Below, piece after piece: positions 36,184 to 44,902 of a stretch of 64,000 nucleotides of DNA; the stretch's first letter is position 1; every line of letters starts with the position of its first letter. Below the pieces are notes generated by a model. The model did not search any database, was not told the origin of the DNA, and saw only the letters and a list, made by a program, of their open reading frames with translations. Position numbers and translations under genes: made by a program. The stretch is taken from the NCBI RefSeq assembly GCF_017254845.1, contig NZ_JAFKCU010000001.1:1137048-1201047 (forward strand). The letters are read 5' to 3'. This DNA is from Algoriphagus pacificus. GTDB taxonomy: Bacteria > Bacteroidota > Bacteroidia > Cytophagales > Cyclobacteriaceae.

Positions 36184-37698
36184 TTACTGAATCATTTGAG
36201 TAATAAAATTTCGGATGTCTTTTGCCAATGCATCAAAATCTTCCTGACGATTGTACATCATGTGACCCGCTTCATAGTATTTCATCTCGATCCTTTCTTG
36301 CGGGAAGTTGTGCCTTGCAAAAGTATATTCAGCATCGAAAAACGGAGTGATTAAATCATAATAGCCATTGGCAACCATGACTTTCATAGCGGTATTTCTA
36401 TGCATGGCTTCGCTTAGAGATCTTGCTGTACTGACATAGCTTGGTTCCCAATAGGCTCCATCTGGCACTGGCTTCCAATTCCAGTTTCCTCCCATACTAG
36501 GAGCAGAGGTATAATAGGGGCGATCCATCACCACTCCCAATTCTCTGGTCAAATAATCATTCCAAGTTGAAGTATAAGCCGCACTGGTCATATAACTACT
36601 AGGATCTCCTAAAACAGGTCCCTCTGCAGCCTTATCGGTTTCAGTTGCCAAGTATCGTCCATCCAAAGTTCCAATAGCTTTTCCTTGATCCCGTAACAAT
36701 TCCTTTTTGAATCGGTGCATCAGGATTTGGTTGTCTGATCTTAGGATAAAATCTTTTTCTAATCCTGTGAAATAAACAAGTCTGTCGGCAATGGCAGATT
36801 TCTCAGCTTCAGATTGCTTCTCACCTTTATATAGCGCAGTCAAATAATCACCATAAGCATATTCTCTCGCTTCTTGAACAAATTCCTCCAGTGTTCTTCC
36901 CTCACCTGCTTGCTTATGGTACCAAGCGGTGGCAGCCATGGAGGGTAAGTAGGTGAAAAATGAAGTCAAATTGTCTTCCCAGGACGAGGAACCGGCATAG
37001 TCTAAAGCTTGAGATATCAAGACGATTCCGTTGATTGCCATGGTTTGTCCGCCGCCTTCCAGCACTTCTGCGATTTTAGCAGCTCGGGTGGTGCCAAAGC
37101 TTTCTCCGGCAATGAATTTTGGTGCTTGCCATCTTCCGTTTTGGGTAACCCAAATTCTCATGAACTGTGCGATAGACCGGGCATCCTCATTCAGCCCCCA
37201 GAAATCTTCATTTTTCCCAACGCCTTCCACCTGGCTGAAACCAGTGCCAATTGGATCAATAAATACCAAGTCTGTGATGTCCAATAATGCCTGAGGATTA
37301 TCTACAAAAGTGTAAGGAGCAGAGCCATCATCCACAGTAGCTCCAGAGTCTGTTTTGACAACTTTAGGTCCAAAAAAGCCCATATGCAACCAAAACGAAG
37401 CCGAACCAGGACCTCCATTGAAAATGAAAGTGACTGGTCTCTTAGAAGAATCCACACCCTTGCGGATATAGGAAGTACTCCAAAGCCCTGCAGTCACTTG
37501 GCCTTTTGAGTTGCGGAGGAAGGTCTCTCCCACGATGGCTTGATAGTCCACTTTTTGACCATTGAAAGTCCCAGAAAAGGATTTCTCAAACTTGATTGGT
37601 TCTCGGGTGACTTCTTTGGCTTCTGTTTTTTCTTCTTGAGCAAAAGCTAAAAGGCAGCTTGCCACAAAAAATGGCAAAAAGAATAGAATCTTTTTCAT
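36184..37698 (-). CDS. Exported serine carboxypeptidase-like peptidase (S10 family)
   Basis: This 504-residue protein has a signal peptide (cleavage near FAQE, residue 21). Its alpha/beta-hydrolase fold shows the oxyanion-hole block FNGGPGSASFWLHMG, the nucleophile elbow GESFGTTRAAK (serine near residue 198), the acid segment ANGYYDLITPFF and the histidine in YEAGHMMYNRQ near the C-terminus. All triad members are present, so it should be active as a periplasmic or surface carboxypeptidase. A TonB receptor gene lies 31 bases upstream on the same strand, suggesting a shared transcript. Confidence 0.9.
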   Translation of the reverse strand: MKKILFFLPFFVASCLLAFAQEEKTEAKEVTREPIKFEKSFSGTFNGQKVDYQAIVGETFLRNSKGQVTAGLWSTSYIRKGVDSSKRPVTFIFNGGPGSASFWLHMGFFGPKVVKTDSGATVDDGSAPYTFVDNPQALLDITDLVFIDPIGTGFSQVEGVGKNEDFWGLNEDARSIAQFMRIWVTQNGRWQAPKFIAGESFGTTRAAKIAEVLEGGGQTMAINGIVLISQALDYAGSSSWEDNLTSFFTYLPSMAATAWYHKQAGEGRTLEEFVQEAREYAYGDYLTALYKGEKQSEAEKSAIADRLVYFTGLEKDFILRSDNQILMHRFKKELLRDQGKAIGTLDGRYLATETDKAAEGPVLGDPSSYMTSAAYTSTWNDYLTRELGVVMDRPYYTSAPSMGGNWNWKPVPDGAYWEPSYVSTARSLSEAMHRNTAMKVMVANGYYDLITPFFDAEYTFARHNFPQERIEMKYYEAGHMMYNRQEDFDALAKDIRNFITQMIQ

Positions 37699-37729
37699 GA
37701 TAGGTGGTTTTATGTAAAGAAATTTACAA

Positions 37730-39970
37730 TTAATAATTGAATGCCACTTTTAGACCTCCATACCAATTTCTGGTTGGTGCAGGTTGATAATACCTTCCTC
37801 CAAATGGATTGAGATCATTTCCTAAAGAATAGCTTTCATCCAATAAATTGTCGATACCTCCAAATGCCTCAAGTTCCCATGCTTTTCCTATCCACTTCGC
37901 CCATCCAAATCTCAGATTGACCAAATTGTAAGAATCCTGAAATATGGTATTGGCGTCATTTAGTGGGATTTCGTCTGTGAATTGGTGCGTGAAATTGATA
38001 TAAATTCCTGGGGCTGTTCTTAAATCAATTCTACTGACCAAAGTATTTGGTGCTACACCTGTCAAGTCATTTCCTGAAAAGTCATCATCCCTTTTTTGGT
38101 AGTCTTTGAATTTGAAATAATGACCAGTAAAAGCAGTACCTAATTTTAAATCTTTGACAAACCCGGTTTGATTTTGGATCAACACATAATCAAGTGCCAA
38201 CTCGATTCCTTTTTGATCAGTTGATCCAGCATTTCTGAATAGAACCACTCCTTGGGAATTGGTGTAGGTTGTGATGGTTTGCTTCAACTGAAAGTAGAAC
38301 GCTGTGGCTTCAAAGTTTAAGCGATCTTTTCCAAGACGATATCCTAGCTCAGTATTTAATCCTTTTTCAGCTTCCAAATCAAGATTTAGGCTTCCTTCAT
38401 TCGTTCTTACTTCATCGATTGTTGGCGGCGAGAAACCACTACTCAAACTGGAAAATATCGATGAACTTACATTGAGTTGATAATTGAAAGCCAATCGAGG
38501 AACTAGAATGGGATCAAATTTTCTTTTTTGAAGACCTAAGGGTCCTCCACTTGCATCGATTTGCCTGTCAATTTCGAAGCTTGAAAAGTTTTCGCTTAGC
38601 CCTAAAGTGACCAAGAGTTTCTCACTTCCTTGCCATTCCGCTTGCTGGAATAGAAATCCCTGAGTAGCTCTTAGCTTATCAGCAAAACGAACTGTATCTG
38701 CTACTCCGCCACGATTACCAAAATTCTGGGCATCTGTAAAACTGGTCTGATATTCCCCTCCAGCAATAATTCTCAAAGCTTTTCCACCAAGTTCTGTGTC
38801 AAATGTAAACTTGCTTCTTCCGCCGAAGCCGAAACCAAGCTCCTTTTTATAATCTAAATTGAAAGGATTTTCAAAGTCATTGGTATTCAGATAAAGGACA
38901 GTATTGTTCTTGATTTGTTCAGAGAATTTATAAACCTGAGAAAAGGAAGCAAATACGGATTGTTGGGAAATCGAGCTGTTTTGAGCAACTGAACCAGGTC
39001 TTGCTTGTTTTGGATCTTCAGCCAGCTGATCAGCATTCAAAGCACCTGGAATTTGATAATTCAGATCAGAGATCAGCAATTGAGTACGGATTTCCTGCTT
39101 TTCAGAAACAGGAAAAAATCCACCTAGTTGGAAGACTTTTCTGTCCATGGCAGATTGCTCTCGGTATCCATCAGATTTTTGTTGAACATAAGATGCATCA
39201 AATCCGCCATTTCCCACTTTTTGGGATAAGCCAAGCCTGAATCTTGATAATCCAAAACTTCCGGTCATGAAATCGGTGCTGAGTCTTCCGCCGATAGGAT
39301 CGGATTTGCTTTCCAGATTGACCACTCCGCCATTGCCTGCTCCATAAATACTTCCAGAAGGACCCTTGATGATTTCCGCGGTGCGAATGTTTGTCAAGTC
39401 CAAAAGATTCAAAGCGGTGGTGCCGTCCGGAGATGTAAATGGAACATCATTCCAATAAACTTTCACATTTCTGACTCCAAATGGAGCTCTCAAAGAACTT
39501 CCTCTAATTGAGATTCTATAGGATGCAGGAGCTCTTTCTTCAATTCGGATACCTGGTTTTGTATTGAATGAATTGACAATAGAAGTTTCGTTGAATCGAT
39601 TAAAGTCTCGTTCTGAAACCAAGGCAATGGAAGCGGATTGCTCCAAAAGTTGCCTTTCGGTTTCAAAAGCCGAAACTGTTATAGTAGATAGAGACATACT
39701 TACAGGATCTAAATAAACTTCATATTCCCCGGGACTGAAGGTTTTTTCTTGGGATTCATAGCCTTCTTTCGCAAAAGAAATCAAGGTAGATTCAGTGGAT
39801 TGAATCTCTACCTTACCCTCATCATTTGTTTGGAGTATTTGTCCCCCTTTGGCTTTTACTCTGACGTTCTCTAGAGGTTGTTTAGAATCCGAATCCAAAA
39901 CTTTTAGCTGTATCTGAGCCGAAAGTTGAAAACTTAGAAATAGGAATAGTAGCGTGATTGCTTTTTTCAT
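37730..39970 (-). CDS. TonB-dependent outer-membrane receptor
   Basis: This 746-residue protein has a signal peptide (residues 1-18), an N-terminal carboxypeptidase-regulatory-like beta-sandwich (about 20-88; VLDSDSKQPLENVRVKAKGG), a plug domain (about 95-210; ISIRGSSLRAPFGVRNVKVY and AEIIKGPSGSIYGAGNGGVV) and a 22-strand-type barrel ending in an aromatic residue-rich tail (NWYGGLKVAFNY). There is no SusD partner, so it looks like a metal-chelate or siderophore-type receptor, not a polysaccharide SusC. The substrate is unknown. Probably cotranscribed with the downstream S10 peptidase. Confidence 0.92.
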   Translation of the reverse strand: MKKAITLLFLFLSFQLSAQIQLKVLDSDSKQPLENVRVKAKGGQILQTNDEGKVEIQSTESTLISFAKEGYESQEKTFSPGEYEVYLDPVSMSLSTITVSAFETERQLLEQSASIALVSERDFNRFNETSIVNSFNTKPGIRIEERAPASYRISIRGSSLRAPFGVRNVKVYWNDVPFTSPDGTTALNLLDLTNIRTAEIIKGPSGSIYGAGNGGVVNLESKSDPIGGRLSTDFMTGSFGLSRFRLGLSQKVGNGGFDASYVQQKSDGYREQSAMDRKVFQLGGFFPVSEKQEIRTQLLISDLNYQIPGALNADQLAEDPKQARPGSVAQNSSISQQSVFASFSQVYKFSEQIKNNTVLYLNTNDFENPFNLDYKKELGFGFGGRSKFTFDTELGGKALRIIAGGEYQTSFTDAQNFGNRGGVADTVRFADKLRATQGFLFQQAEWQGSEKLLVTLGLSENFSSFEIDRQIDASGGPLGLQKRKFDPILVPRLAFNYQLNVSSSIFSSLSSGFSPPTIDEVRTNEGSLNLDLEAEKGLNTELGYRLGKDRLNFEATAFYFQLKQTITTYTNSQGVVLFRNAGSTDQKGIELALDYVLIQNQTGFVKDLKLGTAFTGHYFKFKDYQKRDDDFSGNDLTGVAPNTLVSRIDLRTAPGIYINFTHQFTDEIPLNDANTIFQDSYNLVNLRFGWAKWIGKAWELEAFGGIDNLLDESYSLGNDLNPFGGRYYQPAPTRNWYGGLKVAFNY

Positions 39971-40200
39971 AATGGAAAAATAAAAGGAAACTTGGAGAGT
40001 AAAGCCAGAATCTTTGACAAAGGTTCTATTTGATGAATTTAAACCAATTAGATCGATTGGCTTTTATTGATTAAACTTTACTTCTAGGAATAAATCGCTT
40101 GTAGTTATTATTTTTTTTATAAAAACACTCCCATACTTAGTATAAAATTTTCTTTAATATTCGGTCCAAAATCGGTAATATCAAGGCCGAATTTGAATTT

Positions 40201-42249
40201 ATGAAAAAGTATATTTTACCTGCTTTATTGCTGGGACTTACCTTTTGTCAAGAAAAAGGAGAGCCAATTGCTCCAGTCGAACCGACACCTGCCCCGCGTC
40301 AGGTTGCTTGGCAAGAATTTGAATATTATGGATTCCTGCATTTCAATATGAACACATTCTCTGATCGGGAATGGGGCTTTGGGGATGAAAAGCCAGAGCA
40401 GTTTAACCCGACAGCGTTGGATGCCAGACAATGGGCTAGAGTAGCCAGCGAAGCTGGAATGAAAGGATTGATTATTACCGCCAAACATCACGATGGTTTT
40501 GTTCTTTGGCCATCTGCCTACACAGAGCATTCTGTCAAAAACAGCCCTTGGAAAGATGGAAAAGGCGATTTGATCAAGGATTTATCTGAAGCCTGTAAAG
40601 AATATGGTTTGAAATTCGGGATTTATTATTCACCATGGGATCGAAACCATCCTGATTACGGAAAGCCGGAATACATCACCTATATGAGAAATCAGTTGAC
40701 CGAGCTGTTGACCAATTATGGGGAGATTTTTGAAGTGTGGTTTGATGGAGCTAATGGCGGAGACGGATATTATGGCGGAGCCAATGAAACCCGAAAAGTA
40801 GATAAGTTGACATATTATAAATGGCCTGAAGTCTATGAGTTGGTGAGGGAATTACAGCCAAATGCCGTGATGTTTAGTGATGGAGGTCCAGATGTAAGAT
40901 GGGTTGGAAATGAGCACGGAGAAGCTTTTGAGACCAACTGGGCAAATTTAATGCGTGACTCAGTGTACGCTGGAATGCCGGAATATCCTCAAAAATATGC
41001 GCCGGGACAGGAAAATGGTACTCATTGGGTTCCTGCAGAAACTAATGTTTCCATCCGTCCGGGATGGTATTACCATACTTATGAGGATCATAAAGTCAGA
41101 AGCTTAGCCAACTTGGTGGACATCTATTACAATAGCATTGGGAGAAATACTTCCCTCTTGATCAATTTTCCAGTTGATACCCGAGGATTGATTCATGAAA
41201 ATGATGAGGAAGCGATTTTGAAGTTGGGTGAAAAAATCAAAGAAGATTTTGCTGTCAATTTAGTGTCTCAGGCCGCTGTTTCTGCGTCTGTGGAAAGGGG
41301 CTCAGATTACGTGGCAGAAAACGTTCAGGATGAAGATTATGAAACCTATTGGTCGGTTCCAGATGGGCAAAATTCAGGAAGTCTGGAAATTGATTTTGGT
41401 AAGCCGACTGTTTTCAACAGATTATTGATTCAGGAATATGTGGTTTTAGGCCAGCGAATCAAAGCTTTCTCTCTTGAAAAAGAAGTGAATGGAACCTGGG
41501 AAAAAATAACAGAAGCCACCACAATTGGGCATAAAAGGATTTTAAGATTCCCGGATACTGAAGCCCAAAAAATCAGAGTAAACTTCTTGGATTCCAAAGA
41601 TGTGCCTGTGATTGCAGAGGTGGGGGTTTACCATGCACCAAAGCTTTTATTACCTCCGACCGTGAAAAGATCCTCGACAGGAGAGGTGACTTTGACTGCT
41701 CCTGATACCAATTTGGAATTGTACTACACCCTTGACGGAAGCAATCCTACCAAAGAAAGCCAAGCTTATACTGCTCCTATCGCAGTGAAAGTGGCCAGCA
41801 CATTGATTGTTTCTTCCTATGATCCAGCTTCAGACAAAATGAGTGATCCGCTTAGATTGGATCTGGATCTTCCAAAAGCAGGATGGAAAAATGTGGAGGA
41901 AGATGATTTAAAAGCCTTTGACGAGAACAGCTATAGCTATTTCACCAGTAAAAATGGGATGCTGACGGTTGATTTGGGCGAGACGATCCAAATCCAAGGC
42001 TTCAGCTACATGCCGATGCAGGCCCGATATCCGAGTGGAATCATTACCAACTTTGAGTTTCAGGTAAGTGAAGATGGAAAAGCTTGGAATACTGTCGCTT
42101 CCGGAGAATTTTCAAATATCATCAATAGCCCGATTGAGCAGTTGGTTCGGTTTGATCCGATCCAGGCAAAGTTTATCCGATTGAAGGCGATCAAAACAGC
42201 TGATGGAAACGGAGCAACATTTGGTGAAGTCGGTGTTTTGACAAAATAG
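40201..42249 (+). CDS. Alpha-L-fucosidase (GH29) lipoprotein with C-terminal binding modules
   Basis: This 682-residue lipoprotein (lipobox LTFC, cysteine at residue 16) has a GH29 catalytic barrel at about residues 30-340: WARVASEAGMKGLIITAKHH, then IYYSPWDRNHPDYG, and the nucleophile region EVWFDGANGG with Asp182. It is followed by an F5/8 type C-like domain (about 345-480), a chitobiase-type module (YYTLDGSNPTKE, about 490-545) and a second F5/8-like domain (about 555-680). It removes alpha-L-fucose from glycans, anchored in the envelope. No SusCD pair is nearby, so this is not a full polysaccharide-utilisation locus. Confidence 0.92.
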   Translation: MKKYILPALLLGLTFCQEKGEPIAPVEPTPAPRQVAWQEFEYYGFLHFNMNTFSDREWGFGDEKPEQFNPTALDARQWARVASEAGMKGLIITAKHHDGFVLWPSAYTEHSVKNSPWKDGKGDLIKDLSEACKEYGLKFGIYYSPWDRNHPDYGKPEYITYMRNQLTELLTNYGEIFEVWFDGANGGDGYYGGANETRKVDKLTYYKWPEVYELVRELQPNAVMFSDGGPDVRWVGNEHGEAFETNWANLMRDSVYAGMPEYPQKYAPGQENGTHWVPAETNVSIRPGWYYHTYEDHKVRSLANLVDIYYNSIGRNTSLLINFPVDTRGLIHENDEEAILKLGEKIKEDFAVNLVSQAAVSASVERGSDYVAENVQDEDYETYWSVPDGQNSGSLEIDFGKPTVFNRLLIQEYVVLGQRIKAFSLEKEVNGTWEKITEATTIGHKRILRFPDTEAQKIRVNFLDSKDVPVIAEVGVYHAPKLLLPPTVKRSSTGEVTLTAPDTNLELYYTLDGSNPTKESQAYTAPIAVKVASTLIVSSYDPASDKMSDPLRLDLDLPKAGWKNVEEDDLKAFDENSYSYFTSKNGMLTVDLGETIQIQGFSYMPMQARYPSGIITNFEFQVSEDGKAWNTVASGEFSNIINSPIEQLVRFDPIQAKFIRLKAIKTADGNGATFGEVGVLTK

Positions 42250-42359
42250 ATAGTTGGTAAGAAGGGTTTTTTGAACCAAAGGATTAAAAAAGGTAGAAAT
42301 TAAGATCCTTTTTGGTTACATTATTTGCCCGATTTAATCTTACCCAAAATAATTTATTT

Positions 42360-42929
42360 ATGAATAGAAGGATTGCCTTGAGGCATCTGGCACTGATTTC
42401 AGGAGGTTTGGCATTCATCCCTTCCTGTGATTTCAGCTCAGATGATATCCTCACCGCCTATGAAAACCTAAAAATCACCCAATCTCAGAAGCAATTGCTG
42501 GGAGATATTTCCAATGTTATTATTCCTGCTGGAGAAATTAAAGGAGCTTTAGATATTGAGGTACCTGATTTTATTTTGGTCATGGTAGATGACTGTTTGG
42601 ATACAGATCAACAGCAGCTTTTTACAAATGGATTGGCAGCTTTTCCTGATTTTGCGAAAAGTGCAGGCAGTAATTTCCAAAAATTAAGCACCAAAGAGAA
42701 AGATGCTTTGATTCTTGCAGGGCAGAAACTCGAAGGGGATGATACTTCAGCAGGGGAGCAAAATAAAGCAATTTCTTTCTTCCTTAATACCACAAAAAGA
42801 TTTACCGTTCAGGGCTACATGGCCTCTGAATACATCCAATCCGAAGTGATTCCTTATTCACTGATTCCGGGAGCCTACAATGGTTCTGTGTTGATTTCGG
42901 ATATCCAAAAACCTAGAATTAATGGCTAA
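42360..42929 (+). CDS. Gluconate 2-dehydrogenase subunit 3-like Tat lipoprotein
   Basis: This 189-residue protein starts at ATG 42360 with a twin-arginine-like signal (NRRIALRHLALISGG) ending in a lipobox-type IPSC (cysteine near residue 22). The mature part resembles the gluconate 2-dehydrogenase subunit 3 family (ISNVIIPAG, VDDCL, then a helical end). Such small subunits accompany GMC dehydrogenases and often carry their export signal. The last eight bases overlap the following GMC gene, so the two are translated together. Confidence 0.85.
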   Translation: MNRRIALRHLALISGGLAFIPSCDFSSDDILTAYENLKITQSQKQLLGDISNVIIPAGEIKGALDIEVPDFILVMVDDCLDTDQQQLFTNGLAAFPDFAKSAGSNFQKLSTKEKDALILAGQKLEGDDTSAGEQNKAISFFLNTTKRFTVQGYMASEYIQSEVIPYSLIPGAYNGSVLISDIQKPRING

Positions 42930-44631
42930 TTTAAATATCCAAAGTAAAGAACAACGTACCTACGAAGCCATTGTCATAGGATCAGGGATCAGCGGTAGCT
43001 GGGCTGCCAAAGAGCTATGTGATTTGGGAGTAAAAACCCTGATGCTGGAGAGAGGGAGGAATGTGGAGCATATCAAGGACTATCCAACAACCAATATGCT
43101 TCCCTATGAATTTGAGCATAGAGGGCAGATTCCGCAGAAAATCAAAGATGAAAATCCAGTAGTAAGTAAGTGCTATGCATTTCGTGAGGATGCGATGCAT
43201 TTCTTTGTCAAAGATGCCGAGCATCCTTATGTTCAGGATAAGCCATTTGATTGGATCCGTGGCTATCAAGTGGGAGGAAAGTCTTTGCTTTGGGCGAGAC
43301 AGGTCCAGCGTTGGTCTGACTTTGATTTTGAAGGACCAGCAAGAGATGGATTTGCAGTTGATTGGCCAATTCGATACAAGGATATTGCTTCTTGGTACAG
43401 CCATGTGGAAAAGTTTGCCGGAGTTTCTGGTAACAGAGACGGGATTGATACGCTTCCGGATGGAGAATTTCTTCCTGGATATGATCTGAATATTGTCGAA
43501 AAGCATTTTCAGGAGCAACTGAAGAAAACATATGGCAATGATCGGCATTTGATTTCTGCTCGTTGTGCGCACATTCATGAAGCAAGGCCAGAATTTGCCG
43601 CGCAAGGCAGGGCTTTTTGCCAAAATAGAAATCTCTGTCAAAGAGGATGTCCTTTCGGAGGCTATTTCAGTTCCAATTCATCGACGATTCCTTGGGCTTT
43701 GAAAACCGGGAATCTGACGCTTAGACCAGATGCTGTAGTGCATTCAATTATTTATGATGAACAGGCTGGAAAGGCAACTGGAGTAAGAATCATTGATGCG
43801 CATACTAAAGAAATGGAAGAGTTTTATGCTCCGGTGATTTTCCTCAATGCAGCAGCTTTGAATTCCAATTTGATCTTAATGAATTCCACTTCCAATCGTT
43901 TTCCAAATGGATTGGGGAATGACAATGGTTTGCTTGGCAAATATGTAGCATTCCATAATTACAGAGCTCAGGTTTCTGGTCAGTATGAAGGTCATTTGGA
44001 GTATACCACATCGGGAGGAAGACCTACAAGCGGGTATTTCCCAAGATTCCGAAATGTGTACAAGCAGGAAACGGATTTCCTACGGGGTTATGCAGCCGGA
44101 TTCTCCGCTAGTCGTGGGGTGAGACCTAATACCGAAGGAATCGGAATGGATTTGAAAAACAACTTGCTGAATCCAGATCAGTACGGTCCTTGGTATGTGG
44201 GTTCGCATATGATGGGAGAGACCATTCCAAAGGAAAGCAACTATGTGGCTTTGGATCCAAACTTGAAAGATCCGTATGGTATGCCTCAATTGATAATAAA
44301 TGTGGATTACGATGACAACGACGAGAAGATGATCAAGGATTATCAGGAACAGATGTCAGAGATGTTTGAGAAAGCCGGATTTACCAATATTCGGGTGAAT
44401 GACGATCATCGGGTTCCAGGTTTGGATATTCACGAAATGGGAGGAGTGAGAATGGGAAAAGACCCGAAAACATCCCTTCTGAATGCTAACCATCAACTTC
44501 ATGCTGTACCGAATGTGTATGTCACAGATGGAGCGAGTATGACATCCACTTCCACACAAAACCCTTCATTAACCTATATGGCTTTTGCGGCTAGAGCAGC
44601 GCATCATGCGGTTGCAGAAAGCAAGAAATAA
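42922..44631 (+). CDS. GMC family FAD-dependent sugar/alcohol dehydrogenase, large subunit
   Basis: This 569-residue flavoprotein has the FAD motif IVIGSGISGSWAAKELCDLG, then LERGRNVEHIKDYP, the GMC block GGKSLLWARQVQRWSDFDF and the C-terminal catalytic segment containing VTDGASMTSTSTQNPSLTYM. A cysteine-rich segment (CQNRNLCQRGCPFGGY, around residue 235) resembles the iron-sulfur motif of fructose and gluconate dehydrogenases. It lacks a signal peptide of its own and is probably exported with the Tat-signal partner encoded immediately upstream. No cytochrome subunit gene follows, so the electron acceptor is unknown. Confidence 0.9.
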   Translation: MANLNIQSKEQRTYEAIVIGSGISGSWAAKELCDLGVKTLMLERGRNVEHIKDYPTTNMLPYEFEHRGQIPQKIKDENPVVSKCYAFREDAMHFFVKDAEHPYVQDKPFDWIRGYQVGGKSLLWARQVQRWSDFDFEGPARDGFAVDWPIRYKDIASWYSHVEKFAGVSGNRDGIDTLPDGEFLPGYDLNIVEKHFQEQLKKTYGNDRHLISARCAHIHEARPEFAAQGRAFCQNRNLCQRGCPFGGYFSSNSSTIPWALKTGNLTLRPDAVVHSIIYDEQAGKATGVRIIDAHTKEMEEFYAPVIFLNAAALNSNLILMNSTSNRFPNGLGNDNGLLGKYVAFHNYRAQVSGQYEGHLEYTTSGGRPTSGYFPRFRNVYKQETDFLRGYAAGFSASRGVRPNTEGIGMDLKNNLLNPDQYGPWYVGSHMMGETIPKESNYVALDPNLKDPYGMPQLIINVDYDDNDEKMIKDYQEQMSEMFEKAGFTNIRVNDDHRVPGLDIHEMGGVRMGKDPKTSLLNANHQLHAVPNVYVTDGASMTSTSTQNPSLTYMAFAARAAHHAVAESKK

Positions 44632-44653
44632 GTCTGAAAGCTGAAATAAAATA

Positions 44654-44690
44654 GCCATTTCGACTGAAGCTTGCGAAAGGAGAAATCTCT
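44654..44690. repeat. Small dispersed-repeat-like hairpin element
   Basis: A segment reading CATTTCGACTGAAGC, then a short loop, then GGAGAAATCTCT. From memory, sequences of this form are scattered through many Bacteroidota genomes. I see one copy here, so its repeated nature is not shown by this window. Confidence 0.35.
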
Positions 44691-44707
44691 AGTTTTTAAT
44701 TAAAATC

Positions 44708-44745
44708 CTAAAACCCTCTTGGAAGAGATTCTGGGAGGGTTTTTT
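44708..44745 (+). terminator. Hairpin terminator, left copy of a direct repeat
   Basis: AAACCCTC and GAGGGTTT arms around TTGGAAGAGATTCTGG, followed by T6. It terminates the GMC operon. A nearly identical element stands at 47076-47113, beyond two unknown lipoprotein genes. Confidence 0.75.
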
Positions 44746-44829
44746 GCAAAAAAAAATAACTAACTATTGTTTAATTTCTTTAAAACTATTATTTTAAAGA
44801 ATCTATTAATTAGTAATCTAACAAATTTC

Positions 44830-44880
44830 ATGAAAAACACTTTTACCCCCCCCCCCCCACAAGAAAAAAAATCTGATTAA
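44830..44880 (+). other. Out-of-frame start and 16-codon leader of the HExxH lipoprotein gene
   Basis: ATG 44830 reads MKNTFTPPPP and then six more codons to TAA at 44878-44880 when the C tract has 13 bases. If the tract has 12 or 15 C the same ATG enters the frame of the downstream gene and supplies a signal-peptide N-region. This is the proposed true start in the ON state. Confidence 0.55.
44846..44858 (+). repeat. Homopolymeric tract of 13 cytosines (candidate phase-variation tract)
   Basis: Thirteen consecutive C lie 16 bases after ATG 44830 in a strongly AT-rich region. A run this long has no counterpart elsewhere in the window. Its placement inside the predicted signal-peptide codons, with frame consequences as described for the neighbouring features, fits slipped-strand phase variation. 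Confidence 0.7.
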
Positions 44881-44902
44881 CTTTTCGTCAGGCTTATTTT
44901 TG

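Noticed and set aside
39971-40200. Cobalamin riboswitch before the TonB receptor
   Set aside because: I found no conserved B12-box-like segment in this 230-base region; it is AT-rich and unstructured to the eye.
43015-43641. 208-codon open frame antisense to the GMC gene
   Set aside because: It shows no motif or signal, and the opposite strand is a clear GMC oxidoreductase with conserved residues throughout.
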